From positions 35,252,413 to 35,316,412 of the forward strand of contig JAPWDM010000007.1 of NCBI GenBank assembly GCA_035578155.1: a DNA stretch of 64,000 nucleotides, read 5' to 3'. The DNA is from Brachynemurus nebulosus (Eukaryota > Arthropoda > Insecta > Neuroptera > Myrmeleontidae). A model generated the notes under the pieces. The model had not been told where the DNA came from, made no database searches, and saw only the letters and a list, made by a program, of their open reading frames with translations. The first letter of the stretch is position 1; each line of letters begins with the position of its first letter. Both the position numbers and the translations under genes were made by a program. This document shows, in pieces, positions 1-13,060 of the stretch.

Positions 1-3000
1 CGTATTTTATAGTCTAAATAAAATACAAATTTTCCTCTGGATAATTATTTTTCGTGTAATAAGCTGTAACTGGTATTTAAAGAACTAAATTATCTAATCT
101 AAAATATTTTGTTTCCATATAGGGCAATGTATGCAATCGACACAGCATAACTGTGTTAATAATAACATAACAATGAATGTATATCACAAACTAGACACTT
201 AAAATAATTTTCAAATCAAATGATTTATAGAGAAATTATTAAAAATTAAAACAATTTTAACGTTTGTTAATATATTAAAATTTGTTTAATTGTTAATTAT
301 CCTTAAAATACGAAAATTAATTATGAAAAAATCTTACAACTTTATGCTGTTAATGTATTAAAGAATATAATAAAAAAATTTAAAGTATTTTATTTTTATT
401 TAGCTGGCAATGAATGTGTAACAAATTTTTCGAAGAAATTCAGGGTAAATATATTCCTATGTGATTTAATAAATATTATTTATCAATTCCTGTGAAATTG
501 AATGTAATTTTTTACAGTATATTAATGAAAACAATATGAAAATAGGGAATCATTAAAAGATACATCCTACAAACTTGAAGGAACTCAATTTTGAGTTACC
601 GGACTGTTGTTAATGTCTCAAATACATTATTCAAAAAAATTGAAAGAACTACCAAACATTTTTAAGATATTTGAAAACTATAGTAAAAAATAAAATAGTA
701 TACAATATAGTATAAGAATATCGTCTGGTCTAAACTCAATTTCTCAATATTTAAGGAATGTTCTGTAAATTCAAAATCGGATAAAAATTACACCAAATAT
801 ACACTCAAAGAAATTTCGAATTAAACTTTTTAAATCACATTTTGATATTTCAAGTTTTCTAAACGTTTTTTTAAGTTTGAAATCAAACTTTGGAACTTTC
901 CTAATCGTATTTTGTAACATAAAGATATGAATTTTCCCATTGAATAATTATTTTTCATGTAACTAATCCAAAATATTTTTATTTATTACAATTTACCAAT
1001 CTTTAAATTTCAATACTAGCCAATTTATGCAATCTACGTAACATAAATGTATTAACAATAATATAATTATTATGGTTGCTTTAAAGATTTCGTGGCTATA
1101 AATTCTAATCAAATCAAATGGCTATAAATTCTAAAATATTTCCGATTTTACGCGGAGATTGTCACACAACCTTCCTGAAAATAAACAAAAATCGATTTTT
1201 TTAAATTTTCACCAGACAATACCCTTAGAAATGAGTGAAAGTCGAGAAAATTGTTGGTAATTCTAAGAAAAATGCTACCAAATCACAGAAATATCACAGA
1301 ATTTGGATCAATTTATGATGACTCACAAAAAATATGATCATCAAATAATTTTTTAGATAGAAAATGTTAAACAATTGGATATAAGTAAAAAATACACACA
1401 AAAAATTATTCAAAAAAATTTAATGTTACGTATAAAATAAAGACATTTAAATAACAAATTATAAGAAACGTTATATTAGTTTATCTTCATTAAGTGCCTA
1501 TGCCTCAAAGAAAAACCAAAACTAACTTTAAAAACAAAAACTGAATGAATTTGTAGTTATTCGTAAAATTAATGGAGTAACTGAAAACTGTAATGTGTAC
1601 ATTTTAATTTTTTTTCTAATTATATTTATCATAGATGTTTATAAATCAATTAATAATTAATATCTATTGTAAAATAATTGTCAATGCGTAGTATTTATAG
1701 TTTATTAAATAAATTATATAATAAATTGTATAAAAATGGGGTAATCTTATCATGAGGATATTTCATATATTTTGTCTTACAACATATCGTGAGGCTAGTG
1801 TCATCTCTGTATGTGCGTCGAAAGTTCTAGTGAAAATAGTACAGTGTGTAGTTGTAAGATGACACCATACGTATTAAAATTGATTAAATTACGTATTAAA
1901 TTTTTTTGATTTTTAAAATACAATGCTAACAATACAAATAATTATTGATAAGTTTTACGGGTTAATTTAATTAAAATGGTTAAATGTTAACAATTTTTTT
2001 AACAGTAAAACAATAGCGAAATCTCGTTGTTTGAAATATTAAATTAAAAAAGTTATCATTATACGTAATAAATTTCGCATTATTTAAAGAGATATAAATG
2101 ACCGAAACATTTCTAATTTTTGGTTTACTTTTAAAAAAGAAAAAATATCTTATCACTTAATATTTTGTTACCGTTTACACATATTCTAAATTAATTTTTT
2201 CAATAAAAACGTATTAAAAAATTGAAGTATCCTCATTATAATTGCTGATATCAATTGTAAACAGAATTTAAAAACGACGCCCACTTAAAATGATAAAGCA
2301 TACTGATAAACAAATTTTAATTATTTAGATACAAGTTTAAAACCGAATATACAAAAATTAATAAAATTTTGTGTTAAATTGTCAAAAATATCTTTTTGTA
2401 ATAATTTTTGCCAAAATAGACACATTCTATGGCTCCATTCAATTAAAACCGGACAAGTACAGAAGCACAGAACAAATCAAAACCGAAGTTACTTTTTTTG
2501 AGTACCGTTTGGTTTAGATTTTTAAACCAAAAAGCTACGAAAACTAAAAAAAAATTATGGGAGTTTTCGTAACCTCTTTAAAAAAAAAATGTAGTTTTGA
2601 TAAGAACTTGCCAAAGAGTTTTTGTTTATCATTCTCGTAATATAAATGTTTGTAAAATTTAAAATACTATAAAATTTCCAAAATTTAGGTCAAACGGTAC
2701 TCTTAAGCACAAATTCGTATGTAGATCCATGAAATCGAAACGCGTTGCCTGGCGCTAACATATTTTGATGGCGATTTGAAAAAATGAAGCATTCTTAAAG
2801 ATAGAAACTTCTTCGAAACTAAAGATTGTTCGATTTCATGAATCTCAAATAAATGCATAGAATGTTAAAACTACTAAAAAAACTTTCCTTAATTTAATAT
2901 TAGTAGTTATTTTGTTTTTATTTTTAAATACAAAACCAAATGTATTTCAATGTATGTTTTCTAATAAATTAATAATTAATTACTGTTGACCAATCAATTA

Positions 3001-3400
3001 AATTATTGTACAAATGACTAATAAAAGATGAATGGATAAATAATTTTAAAATAAACATTTTTTATATATAAATAAATTTTTATTACTATTAATTATAATT
3101 AAAGGAATTAAAGCAATTATTAATATAAATAATTGACGGTTCACGTACATAAGGTATGATTAATTAATAATAACAAAAAATGATAAAAACATCATTTAAA
3201 AATCTATACATAATATATTGTACTGATCATTTCTTACTGTAAATAATTTCTTTACGAGTATAAATAAAATACGTTGATAATTTATTCTTTTTTCATACCT
3301 ACAAATTAAACCCATTATAAAAATGTTGCTTTTTCTGTTAAATTACACATAAAACCATAAGCTTAGAATGGTAAGTATTAATAAATTTACGTGAACTTCC
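1..3400. other. AT-rich intergenic DNA, no gene seen
   Basis: Very AT-rich sequence with no open frame of convincing length or composition on either strand. Two short stretches, near 126-170 and 1015-1065, are diverged relatives of the core of the tandem repeat block further right (GCAATC-GAC-ATAAC, then T-GTGTTAATAAT). This suggests that old fragments of the same family are scattered here. Nothing else recognisable is seen. Confidence 0.6.
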
Positions 3401-3409
3401 AATAATTCG

Positions 3410-6400
3410 ACACACGTGTATGTTAAAAAAAGCAAATTTCCAAAATTTATCGGAAAACAAGTTAAATATATCAGTAAAACTTTCAAAAAATATACATATT
3501 CGTTTGTACATTACCGGATAATTTTATACTTTTACAAAGAGCGGCAATCGACATAACATGTAGGTAAGTGTGTTGGTATAATTTACCTAAAATATCCATA
3601 ATGAAAAATTGACTTTAAAATAAAATATTTAATCTAAAAATGGTTAAAGTTTGAAATTTGAATGATTAAATAGTCTAGAAATATGAAAAAGTCGAACAGT
3701 GAGTCAAAACTCTAAGAGAAAATTTTTTATAAGAGTAATAAAAATGAGTTTCATAATAAAAAGATAACAATATATTTTTAAATTTATCGAAATATTCAAG
3801 GAAGTCTTGGAATAAAAACGTAATAATGGTATATAAATTTTTTAACGGTGAATTTTTAACTAGCTAAATACTCTAAAAATATAAAATAAATAGATCAAAA
3901 TATCAAAAATCTAAATATATATGTTGTATTTTGAATAAGAATGGTATAAATGCATATGTATATATAAGAACCAATAAATTTGAAACCTGAAATTCAAATA
4001 ATTCGACACACGTGTATGTTAAAAAAAGGAAATTTCCAAAATTTATTGGAAAACAAGTTAATTATATCAGTAAAAATTTCAAAAAAATTATTCGTTTGTA
4101 CATTACCGTATAATTTTATACTATTACAAGATAGGGCGGCAATCGACATAACACGTAGGTAAGTGTGTTGGTATAATTCACTTAAAAAATCCATAATGAA
4201 AAATTGAATTTTAAAATAATTTAAAAACGGTTAAAGTTTGAATTTTGAATAATTAAATATTCTAGAAATATGAAAAACTCGAACAGAGTCAAGAATCTAA
4301 TAAAATTTTTAATAAGAATAATAAAAATGAGTTTAAGAATATAAAGAGAAAAATATTTGTTTATTTAACCGAAATATTCAAGGAAATTTCTGAACAAAAA
4401 CGTAATAATGACATATGAATTTTTTTACAGTAAATCCTTCTAGCTAATTACTCTAAAAATATAAAAATGTCGATCTAAATGTCAAAAATCTGATAAAATA
4501 TGTTGTATTTTGAATAAGAAAGATATAAATATATTCGGGCATACTGAAAAAAATTATTTATATATACTTATCTCACTTATTTACGGTAATATTCAAGAAA
4601 ACTTTGGTACAGGAACGCAATAATGATATATCAACTTTTTCATTGGAAATTTTTAATCAGCTTTCGTTAATCGACATAACAGGTACATAAGTGTGTTAGT
4701 AATATTTTCTTAAAATGCCCTTAATGAAACATTTTCTTCATTATTTTACAAAAAATTCTTCGAAAGCTAACTTAAAAATCGTTAAATTTCGAAATGAGCT
4801 TGTTAGTTACTGTAGAAACATGACAAAATCTATTAGAATGTCAAAATTCTAACAAGATTAGTTGAACTTTCAATATAAATTTGTACTATTACCGTGATAG
4901 AGCGGCAATCGACATAACGTGTAAGTAAAGGTATTGGTATTATTTACTTACAGTACGATTGAAATAGCTTTAAAGAAACATTTTTTACATTATTTTACAA
5001 ATAATTCTTTAGAAATATAACTTAAAAATGGTTAAATTTTATATTTTGAATAATTAAATATTCTGGAAATATGGAAAAGTCGAACAGTGAGTCAAAAACC
5101 TAATAAAATTTTTAATAAGAATAATAAGAATGAGTTTCATAATAAAAAGAGAAATATATCTATTTAATTTATCGAAATATTCAAGGAAATTTCAGAACAA
5201 AAAACGTAATAATGATATATCGATTTTTTACAGTAAATTTTTAACTGGCTAAACACTCTAAAAATATAAAAATTTCGACCGGAATGTCAAAAATCTAATA
5301 AAATATATTGTATTTTTAATAAGAAATATATAAATGTATATGTATATGTAAGTATTAATAAATTTACATGAAATTCAAATAATTCGACACATGTGTATAT
5401 TAAGAAAGGGAATTTCCAAAATTTATCACAAAAGAAGTTAATAAGCATATTGATAAAAATCTTAAAAAATTATATTCGTTTGTACATCACCGCATAATTT
5501 TATATATGCAGGATAGAGCGGCAATCGACATAACACGTAGGTAAGTGTGTTGGTATAATTTACTTAAAATATCCATAATGAAAAATTGAATTTTAAAATA
5601 ATATAAAAAGGAATAAAGTTTTAATTTTGATTAATTAAATACTCTATAAGTATGGAAAAGTCATACAGTGAGTCAAAAATCTAATAAAATTTTTAATAGG
5701 AATAATAAAAATGAGTTTCATTATAAAAGGAGAACAATATCTCTTTAATTTATCGAAATGTTCAAAGAAATCTCGGAATAAAACCGTAATAATAATATAT
5801 AGATTTTTTAACGGTAAATTTTTGACTAGCTAGATACTCTAAAAATATAAAAAAGTCGATCGGAATATCAAAAATCTAATAAAATATGTTGTATTTTGAA
5901 TAAGAAAGATATAAATATATATGTATATGTAAGTACTAACAAATTTACGTGAAATTCAAATAATGTTAAGAAAGGGAAATTTCCAAAATATATCGTAAAA
6001 CAAGTTATATTTTATAAATATTATATCAGTAAAATTTTCAAAAAATATATTCGTTTATACATCACCGTTTAATTTTATACTATTACAAGATAGAGCGGCA
6101 ATCGACAGAACACGTAGGTAAGTGTGTTGGTATAATTTACTTATAATATCCATAATAAAAAATTGACTTTTAAGTAATTTATAAATGGTTGAAGCTTTAA
6201 TTTTGATTAATTGAATACTCTAGAAGTATGGAAAAGTCGTACAATGAGTCAAAAATCTAATAAAATTTTTAATAAGAAGAATAAAAATGAATTTGATAAT
6301 AAAGAGAGTACAATATCTGTTTAATTTATCGAAATATTCAAGGAAATCTCGGAATAGAAACATAATAATGATATATCGATTTTTTTACAGTAAAGATTTG

Positions 6401-7130
6401 ACTAGCTAAAATACTCTAAAAATATAAAAAGTCAATCGGAATGTCAAAAATCTAATAAAATATGTTGCATTTTGAATAAAAAAGATATAAATGTATTTGG
6501 GAATACAGAGAAAAATTTTCTCATTTATTTATGGAAATACTCAAGAAAACTTTGGGACAGGAACACAATAATGATATATGGACTCTTTCATTGTAAATTT
6601 TTAATCGGCTTTACATATTTAAGAACATCTACTTATTTTATATATTTTGTCTATTATAATTACTGCATGATTTTGTGCTATTACATAAGATAGCGGCAAT
6701 CGACATAACAGGTACATAAGTGTGTTAGTAATATTTACTTAAAATGCCCTTAATGAAACATTTTCTTCGTTATTTTAGAAAAAATTCATTCAGATAAGTT
6801 AAAAATCGTTAAACTTTGTATTTAGTTTGTTAGTTACTCTAGAGACATGAAAAAATCTATTAGAATGTCAAAATTCTAACAAGATTAGTTGAACTTTCAA
6901 TATAAATTTGTACTATTACCATGATAGAGCGGCAAGCGACATAACGTGTAAGTAAAGGTATTGGTATTATTCACTTAAAATACCATTGAAATAGCTTTTT
7001 ACAAATAATTCTTTAGAAATATAAGTTAAAAATGGTTAAATTTTGAATTTTGAGTAATTATATACTCCAAAAATATAGGAATGTCAATCAGCATGTCAAA
7101 AATCTAATATAATATGTTAAATTTTTATAA
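3410..7130 (+). repeat. Tandem/higher-order repeat block with conserved core
   Basis: Related units repeat head to tail. A conserved core, GCGGCAATCGACATAACACG followed by TAGGTAAGTGTGTTGGTATA, or a diverged form of it, starts near 3539, 4134, 4664, 4900, 5517, 6092, 6692 and 6926. Spacings alternate between long (about 530-620) and short (about 235), and the spacing pattern itself repeats. Core types A, A, C, D at 3539-4900 recur as A, A, C, D at 5517-6926, giving a higher-order period near 2.0 kb. Short ORFs inside, such as 3980-4162 and 6472-6693, are by-products of the repeat. Confidence 0.8.
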
Positions 7131-10100
7131 GATATATATTGTATAATTGTTATATGTATGTTGCCGTTTTCTGTATAAAATACGGCTCATCTACTAAAAT
7201 AACTTTTTGGAATTCACTAATAAAAAAATAAAATTATATTCGGGTATACAAAGACTAAATATCTGTTTAATTTATCGGAATTTTTAAGAAAATTCGGAAC
7301 AAAAACCCAATAATGATATATCGATTTTTTTATTATAAAATTTTAACCGACCAAGAGTTCATGAACGCCATAAAATTTCTTCATTTAAATGTATCTTATA
7401 ATTATCATGACTTAATGGTTATTCATAATATCCTTTTCCTTGGCGTTATGAAACTATTTTTGATAAAGGATAAACCCTATTATCAATAAGATATTACTTT
7501 AAAACATCACCAACAGATGCCACGTGTTAGACTACTGAAAGCTTACTTCTTATTTACTAATTTTCTCATCCTAAAAACATCATTTGATAAAATTTATTTA
7601 ATATTCTGATTTTTATTATAAAATTTTTTCTTTAATTACAAAATGAGGTTTCAATATATATTTTCTTTAATAATTAAATTGTATTAACTTGCGGCAATAA
7701 ATGATAGACTTTTTTCAAATTTACTAAGGTAATTAAGTTCAAATGGGCCAACTACACTAAACCTTGTTTTAAAATCATATTTACATAAATAAATAATTAA
7801 TAAAACAATTAAAATAGGATTCATAATAAGGGGTAAATAGTTAAGTACCAAAATAACCGATAGATCCCGACACTGGTCTTTACACAAACAAGATTATCCT
7901 TTTTTCAAATTATTATCGCAAATTGGCTGATCTATTATCATTATAACAAATAAAATATGTATGTAATTGTTAATAAATCAACAATTATCATCAAGACGAA
8001 TTAGAAAATTATTGATGCTTTTATTAGTTGAATATTTAGCCTTGAGTTTTAATCCGTGTACGTTTATAAAAGCGTTTGTGAGTCACTTACAGAATATATA
8101 GTTAGATTTAATAATGACACTTGAAAGTGTCAAACAGTGGAGGAATATGTAAAGAACAAATAAATAACATAAAATAAATCAAAATAAATAAAAAAAGTAC
8201 ACAATTTAATAAAATAATGTATTTAAAACAAAACGTTAATCAATTGTTGTGTAACTAATTAACAAAAAAAATCTGAAAATAAATTAAATTAAAAATGTGA
8301 AATTTTCAACAAAAATATTTACATTAATTTTTATTTTTTATTTGATTGTTTAAATGTTATTTATTCGGTTACCAGTAGCCACCGATCGTACCACTTACAA
8401 GTTTAATTGTACAATATTTTTGCTGATAAATTTGTTTTTTTTCTATTTTAAATATGAATAAATTAAATCAGGAACTCAGCAATAATTATGATAAACCACA
8501 GGAAATGGTATTTATTAACAAAGAACCGCCGAGAATTTCGTAAAATTTTTTCATAGAAAATAACCTTAAAAATTGAAATTGGTGAGTAAAATTTTGTATT
8601 TTTTTTTTTTTTTTTTGCAAAAATTTTGATTATTGCGATTTATTTATTGTTAACCCTTCACATTTTTTTTTTTATTAACAATGAAAGGGTTAATGTATCT
8701 GTGTAAAAAATGAAAAAATTTTTGATATAGTGCCAATGAAAATATTAATCTTTGAGTATAATAAAATTATTCTTATAATAGTTTGTAATAAAATTTTATG
8801 TACTTTGATAATGTTTATGTCTCAATCAAAGTTTATTGAATCATTAGAGCGGCGACTTTAATTTAATACGGTATTGTTGGTTTAATTGTTATTATTTGAG
8901 TGAAAATTTCGAAATTTGAGGTAGTGGATTTGAGTAAAAATTTTGTTTACAATTGTCACATGTTTTGGTAAGAATTGTATTGAAACTTATTTTTGGGTAA
9001 ATTAGGTAGTTAAACCCTAGAAGGGACACTTAGTAACAAAAAGTCACATAAAAGAACAGTTTGGGTCTAATAGACCCATTGCATATTTTAGACAGTTTTA
9101 TTAAAAAAAACTCAATTTTGGCTCAGTTTATGCCAATTTGTTATAGCAGGGAAAAAAAAATATATTAGCCTATTAGGGTTCTTTGTAAGGTTAAGAGCTA
9201 TGAGCGCCAAATTCAAAATCTGCTGAAGATTAAATAATTATTTCGACTTACTTTTAAGAATTTTGACACAAATTCTAACTTACCTAATTCTAAGAAAAAA
9301 AAGCGGAATTTCATCAGAATTTGTCAACCGTACTGATTATTAGTAAATTAAATAAATAAATTGATTTCTTAATTCCTAGTGCGCCGACTATCTTAAAGAG
9401 TTTATAAAAAAAATACTTTTTTTTTTTGGCAAATTATCGCAAAAAAATTAGGTCAGATCTCAACAATTTGTCAGAATTACATTTGTAGTAAACGTATTTG
9501 TTACGTTTTTTTCATTTAATTTAATTCTGGGACGTTCAAAAACATGTAATTTTCAAAATTCGCGCAATGATAATTTATAATTCATTTTTGACACAATAAT
9601 TTAGACAAATTATATGCGAACATATTATTTAAGTGAAATTTAATCATTTTTTTTTTTTTTTAAAACGGATGCGTAGGAGGTCTCAATTTCAATTAGGAAA
9701 TAAACTAAAGCCATATTTACACCATATACTTTTAACAATAAAAAAAAATTATTATAAAATTGTTAAAATTTAATATTTTTGTTGTTACGCAAAATTTTTC
9801 GTGGAAATTATTTATAGATAAATTGTTTCTATAGAAATCTATAAATAACTGATAAAAAATTATAAAATTTCGAAATTTTTCCAATAAATAATTAATGAGT
9901 TTCTAGTGAAAATGCAGTCAAACTTGATTAACAGGTTATACTACTCATAAATAGTGTTTTTTTTCTTTTATTATTGACTTAAACAATGTAAAAATTATCT
10001 AAAAATAATATTTCAACTTTTTCCGAGGACCCCAAACGCTCCAAAATATTTCAAAAACCCGCTCCGTCCCTGTTATCGCTCACAAAGCGGACTGTACAGT

Positions 10101-10290
10101 AAAATTTAGACTTAAAAGGTATATCCTTTTCTCGAAACCACATTTTCTACACTAATACGCAACGTAATTCCAGCAATTTTTGTCCAATTGACGTCAAATT
10201 TTAATTGTAACTTCTTGAATTAATTAATATTATACCAATAAATATCATGGGAGAATTTTTTCACCCTGCAATACACCTATCGTATCCGGA
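7131..10290. other. AT-rich intergenic DNA, no gene seen
   Basis: Noncoding-looking, AT-rich, with homopolymer runs near 8600 and 9650. No ORF here has coding-like composition. No RNA gene or paired terminal repeat was found by eye. Confidence 0.55.
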
Positions 10291-10299
10291 TAATCGCAT

Positions 10300-10985
10300 T
10301 TTAAAATTACGCTGCTAATGGGATGTGACACACAGCTTCCTCGTACTCGTAAAAGACTTTAAAACAGTATTCTACCAAATATATATACCGTGAAATCATA
10401 TTTCCGCCTTAAAGTTCATAAAAAATTGTTGTAACTCAAAATACTTAAAGGCTAAATTATAGAATAATAGCAAAAATATTTTAGAAACTAACACCCAAAA
10501 TACTTTAAAAATTTGAGCGAAGTGGGACTAGCAATAAAATATTGACATTTAATAGGATTTCATGGTAGCGCCGTGGACGCTATTACTCTGAATGCAATGA
10601 AATTTGTCGGGGATCATCTAGAAACCAGACCGCATAATTTCTGACAGTTTCATAAAAAATAATTGAATAGTTCAGAAGTTATGCCACTTGGTGCAATTTA
10701 GTATATTAATGGAATGACATGGTAGCGGCATACGAGACCATTTAGGAACCAAACTGCATAATTTCTGAAAATTTCATTAAAAACAATCGAATAGTTCAGA
10801 CATTATGCCACTTGGTGCAAACTGACGGACGTACGGACAGACACCAAATCAAAATTGTTCAGGAAACTCTAAAACGTAAAATGTGCGTAAAAAGTTTTAT
10901 TTTGGAGGGAAAAAATTTTTTTGTTTTTCAAAAGTGATTACAATGCTTCCGCTACTTTAGCAGTCTCGGAAGCAAAATGTTCATT
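10300..10985 (+). repeat. Dispersed repeat, copy 1 (family shared with about 32 kb)
   Basis: The stretch shares extended similarity with 31970-32575 in the same orientation. Shared blocks include the CTTCC-CGTACTCGTAAAAG segment, the GGATTTCATGGTAGCGCCGTGGAC segment, the AGTTCAGAAGTTATG-CACTTG segment, and a right end reading GCTTCCGCTACTTTAG-AGTCTCGGAAGC, whose ends pair as a short hairpin. Internal sub-blocks repeat within each copy (CATGGTAGCG occurs twice in copy 2). No coding capacity is visible, so this looks like a non-autonomous or decayed mobile element of unknown class. Confidence 0.7.
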
Positions 10986-11344
10986 TAGAACGTTATTAAT
11001 AAACTTTTAGGGTGGATTTTGGTGCTAAAAAATCACGACATCATATCCTATTGAAGAACCATTTCCATGAAATCATTAAACCGTAATAAATTTCTCTGGA
11101 AATATTTTCAACTTGTGATAAACTGATGATAAAATTACTGACATAAATATTGCGGTGTTTATCACTTGAATTTAATTGATTAATGAATTATCAAACATTT
11201 AATTAAGAATTTAATTAATGATAAGGTATTGTTTAAACACTCAGCAAAAAAATTATACTTATTTACAAAACTTATACAAGCGAGATGATAAAATAACTAT
11301 TGAAAAATAAATTAGTAGCAAATTTTTTTTGTCTGTGTAATATA
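10986..11344. other. Short AT-rich gap before the transposon
   Basis: Nothing recognisable. It ends with the TA dinucleotide (11343-11344) that forms the left target-site copy of the Tc3-like element. Confidence 0.5.
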
Positions 11345-12917
11345 CAGTCCCAGTCACTTGAATAGCCTCAGTCATTTTATCTAGTATTTTTTATTTAACT
11401 TTTACATTATTGGACTGTCATCAGTTATTTATGGTAACCCTCTTGATAAGTAAATATATGTAACAACATCTAAGGTGACGGACCACATTTAATAAAGATA
11501 ACAAACAAATTCCTCTTTGTTGATTGATATAAGCCATTCACATGAATAGCCTCACATGTCTGTTTCAAAATCTATACGAAAAAATGAATATTTTTTGTTC
11601 CAATTTTGTATTCAATTGACTTGTAAAAAGTGTGTTTAAACAAAATCACCATTGTTGTGTTATTGTTATTAATATGGGACGACGTAAGATGTTAACTAAA
11701 GAAGAAATTGCGAAAATTGAATGTTATTTAGAACAAAATTTATCCAATCGTCAAATCGCAAAGAAAATTAATCGAAGTCCAAAAGTTATTAACAATTTCG
11801 TGAAAAATAAAGAAAATTATGGAAAAAACTACAAGGGTAGGACAAAATATGCAACAACGGCACGAGAACGTCGCTTAATTTTACGAGAGGCGTCTAATTC
11901 AAAGAAAACGGCGAGACAAATAGCTAATCAATTTAATATAAAAGCATCTCTATCAACCGTTCGGCGCATTATAAGAAGGGCACCACATTTAAAAAGGCTA
12001 AAATTGAAGAGAAGACCTGCGCTTAAAGAAGATCACATTTCTGCACGTCTTCTCTTTGCAAAAAATCATATGTCCTGGACAACAGAATGGCAGAAAGTTA
12101 TTTTTACAGACGAAAAGAAGTTTAATCTGGATGGACCTGATGGCTTTTCGTACTATTTCCACGATTTAAGAAAAAACGAGCAAATTTTGTCACGTCGTCA
12201 CTCGTCTGTTGGCGGTGTAATGGTTTGGGGAGCAATTTCTTATTATGGAGCTATAGATATAGTGGAATTAAAAGGGAAACAAAATTCCAAAAAGTACGTA
12301 GATCTATTAAAAATTGAAAAAAAGAAGATTTGTGAATCCGTAGGCGAACGGGAATGGATATATCAACACGATAATGCGTCCATTCACAATGCCCGGGGTG
12401 TCAAACAATGGTTCTCTGAAAATAATATTAACGTTTTGGAATGGCCGGCACTTTCTCCAGACTTAAATATTATAGAAAATGTTTGGGGATATTTAACGAG
12501 AGCTGTTTATGCTGAGGGACGTCAATTTACGGATGCTAAAAAATTATGGAATGGAATTAAAGAAGCTTGGGAAAAATTAGATTTAAATTATATCCGTTCA
12601 TTATACGACTCAATGCCTAATAGAATTTTTGAAGTAATAAAAAACAATGGCAAGTGTACAAAATATTAAAAATAAAATACGTTGAATATCATTAAATTTG
12701 TGTTGTTTTTTCTTAAGTGAGGCTATTCATGTGGAAGGCTCTTCTCAGCCGTTATGTATATTTTGATTACCTTTATTATCATCCTATGTGATTCTGTTTA
12801 AACATTTATTTTTTGTAAATATACATTGAATGTATAATAAAACAGAGGTACTTATATGACTCAAAAATTACGTACTCTAGTTTATAGTAGGTGAGGCTAT
12901 TCATGTGGCTGGGACTG
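11345..12917 (+). mobile_element. Tc3-like Tc1/mariner transposon, apparently complete
   Basis: The element is 1573 bp, flanked on both sides by TA (11343-11344 and 12918-12919), the usual Tc1/mariner target duplication. The left end begins CAGTCCCAGTCACTTGAATA and the right end finishes ATTCATGTGGCTGGGACTG, its near reverse complement. Each end also carries an inner copy of the motif: ATTCACATGAATAGCCTCAC at about 11536-11555 and GTGAGGCTATTCATGTGG at 12718-12735. This double-site (IR/DR-like) layout resembles transposase binding sites of Tc3 and Sleeping Beauty type elements. One full-length transposase ORF lies between the ends without stop or frameshift, so recent insertion is likely. Confidence 0.93.
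11674..12669 (+). CDS. Tc3-like DD34E transposase
   Basis: Cut-and-paste transposase that binds the terminal repeats and inserts at TA. Starting at the second in-frame ATG gives 331 aa, close to the 329 aa I recall for C. elegans Tc3 transposase; an ATG at 11632 would add 14 residues. The N-terminal third has paired helix-turn-helix features (residues about 5-110) and a basic stretch, RLKLKRRP, that could act in nuclear import. The catalytic triad is complete: Asp146 in VIFTDEKKFNLDGPDG, Asp233 in YQHDNASIH, and Glu268 in SPDLNIIENVWG, with 34 residues between the last two (DD34E). The VGGVMVWGA motif is also present. No disruption is visible, so it may encode active enzyme; that is inference only. 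Confidence 0.93.
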   Translation: MGRRKMLTKEEIAKIECYLEQNLSNRQIAKKINRSPKVINNFVKNKENYGKNYKGRTKYATTARERRLILREASNSKKTARQIANQFNIKASLSTVRRIIRRAPHLKRLKLKRRPALKEDHISARLLFAKNHMSWTTEWQKVIFTDEKKFNLDGPDGFSYYFHDLRKNEQILSRRHSSVGGVMVWGAISYYGAIDIVELKGKQNSKKYVDLLKIEKKKICESVGEREWIYQHDNASIHNARGVKQWFSENNINVLEWPALSPDLNIIENVWGYLTRAVYAEGRQFTDAKKLWNGIKEAWEKLDLNYIRSLYDSMPNRIFEVIKNNGKCTKY

Positions 12918-13060
12918 TAGTTTTTTTTTTAAATTAGGCCGGTATTTGGGTTTAGACCTTTACAAAAATGCCTTCAAAATGAAATTTTAAAGTACGTAAT
13001 GAATTTTTTGTATTCAAAATCAATTGTAGATAATTTTACTTTGTGAAAATCCATTATTAA

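Noticed and set aside
6472..6693. 73-aa ORF
   Set aside because: It lies wholly inside the tandem repeat and its equivalents in other units are broken.
3539..6960. Repeated TAG|GTAAGT cores read as an array of micro-exons
   Set aside because: The pattern looks like splice donors, but the cores are not open in a consistent frame and sit in AT-rich repeat units with no adjoining gene.
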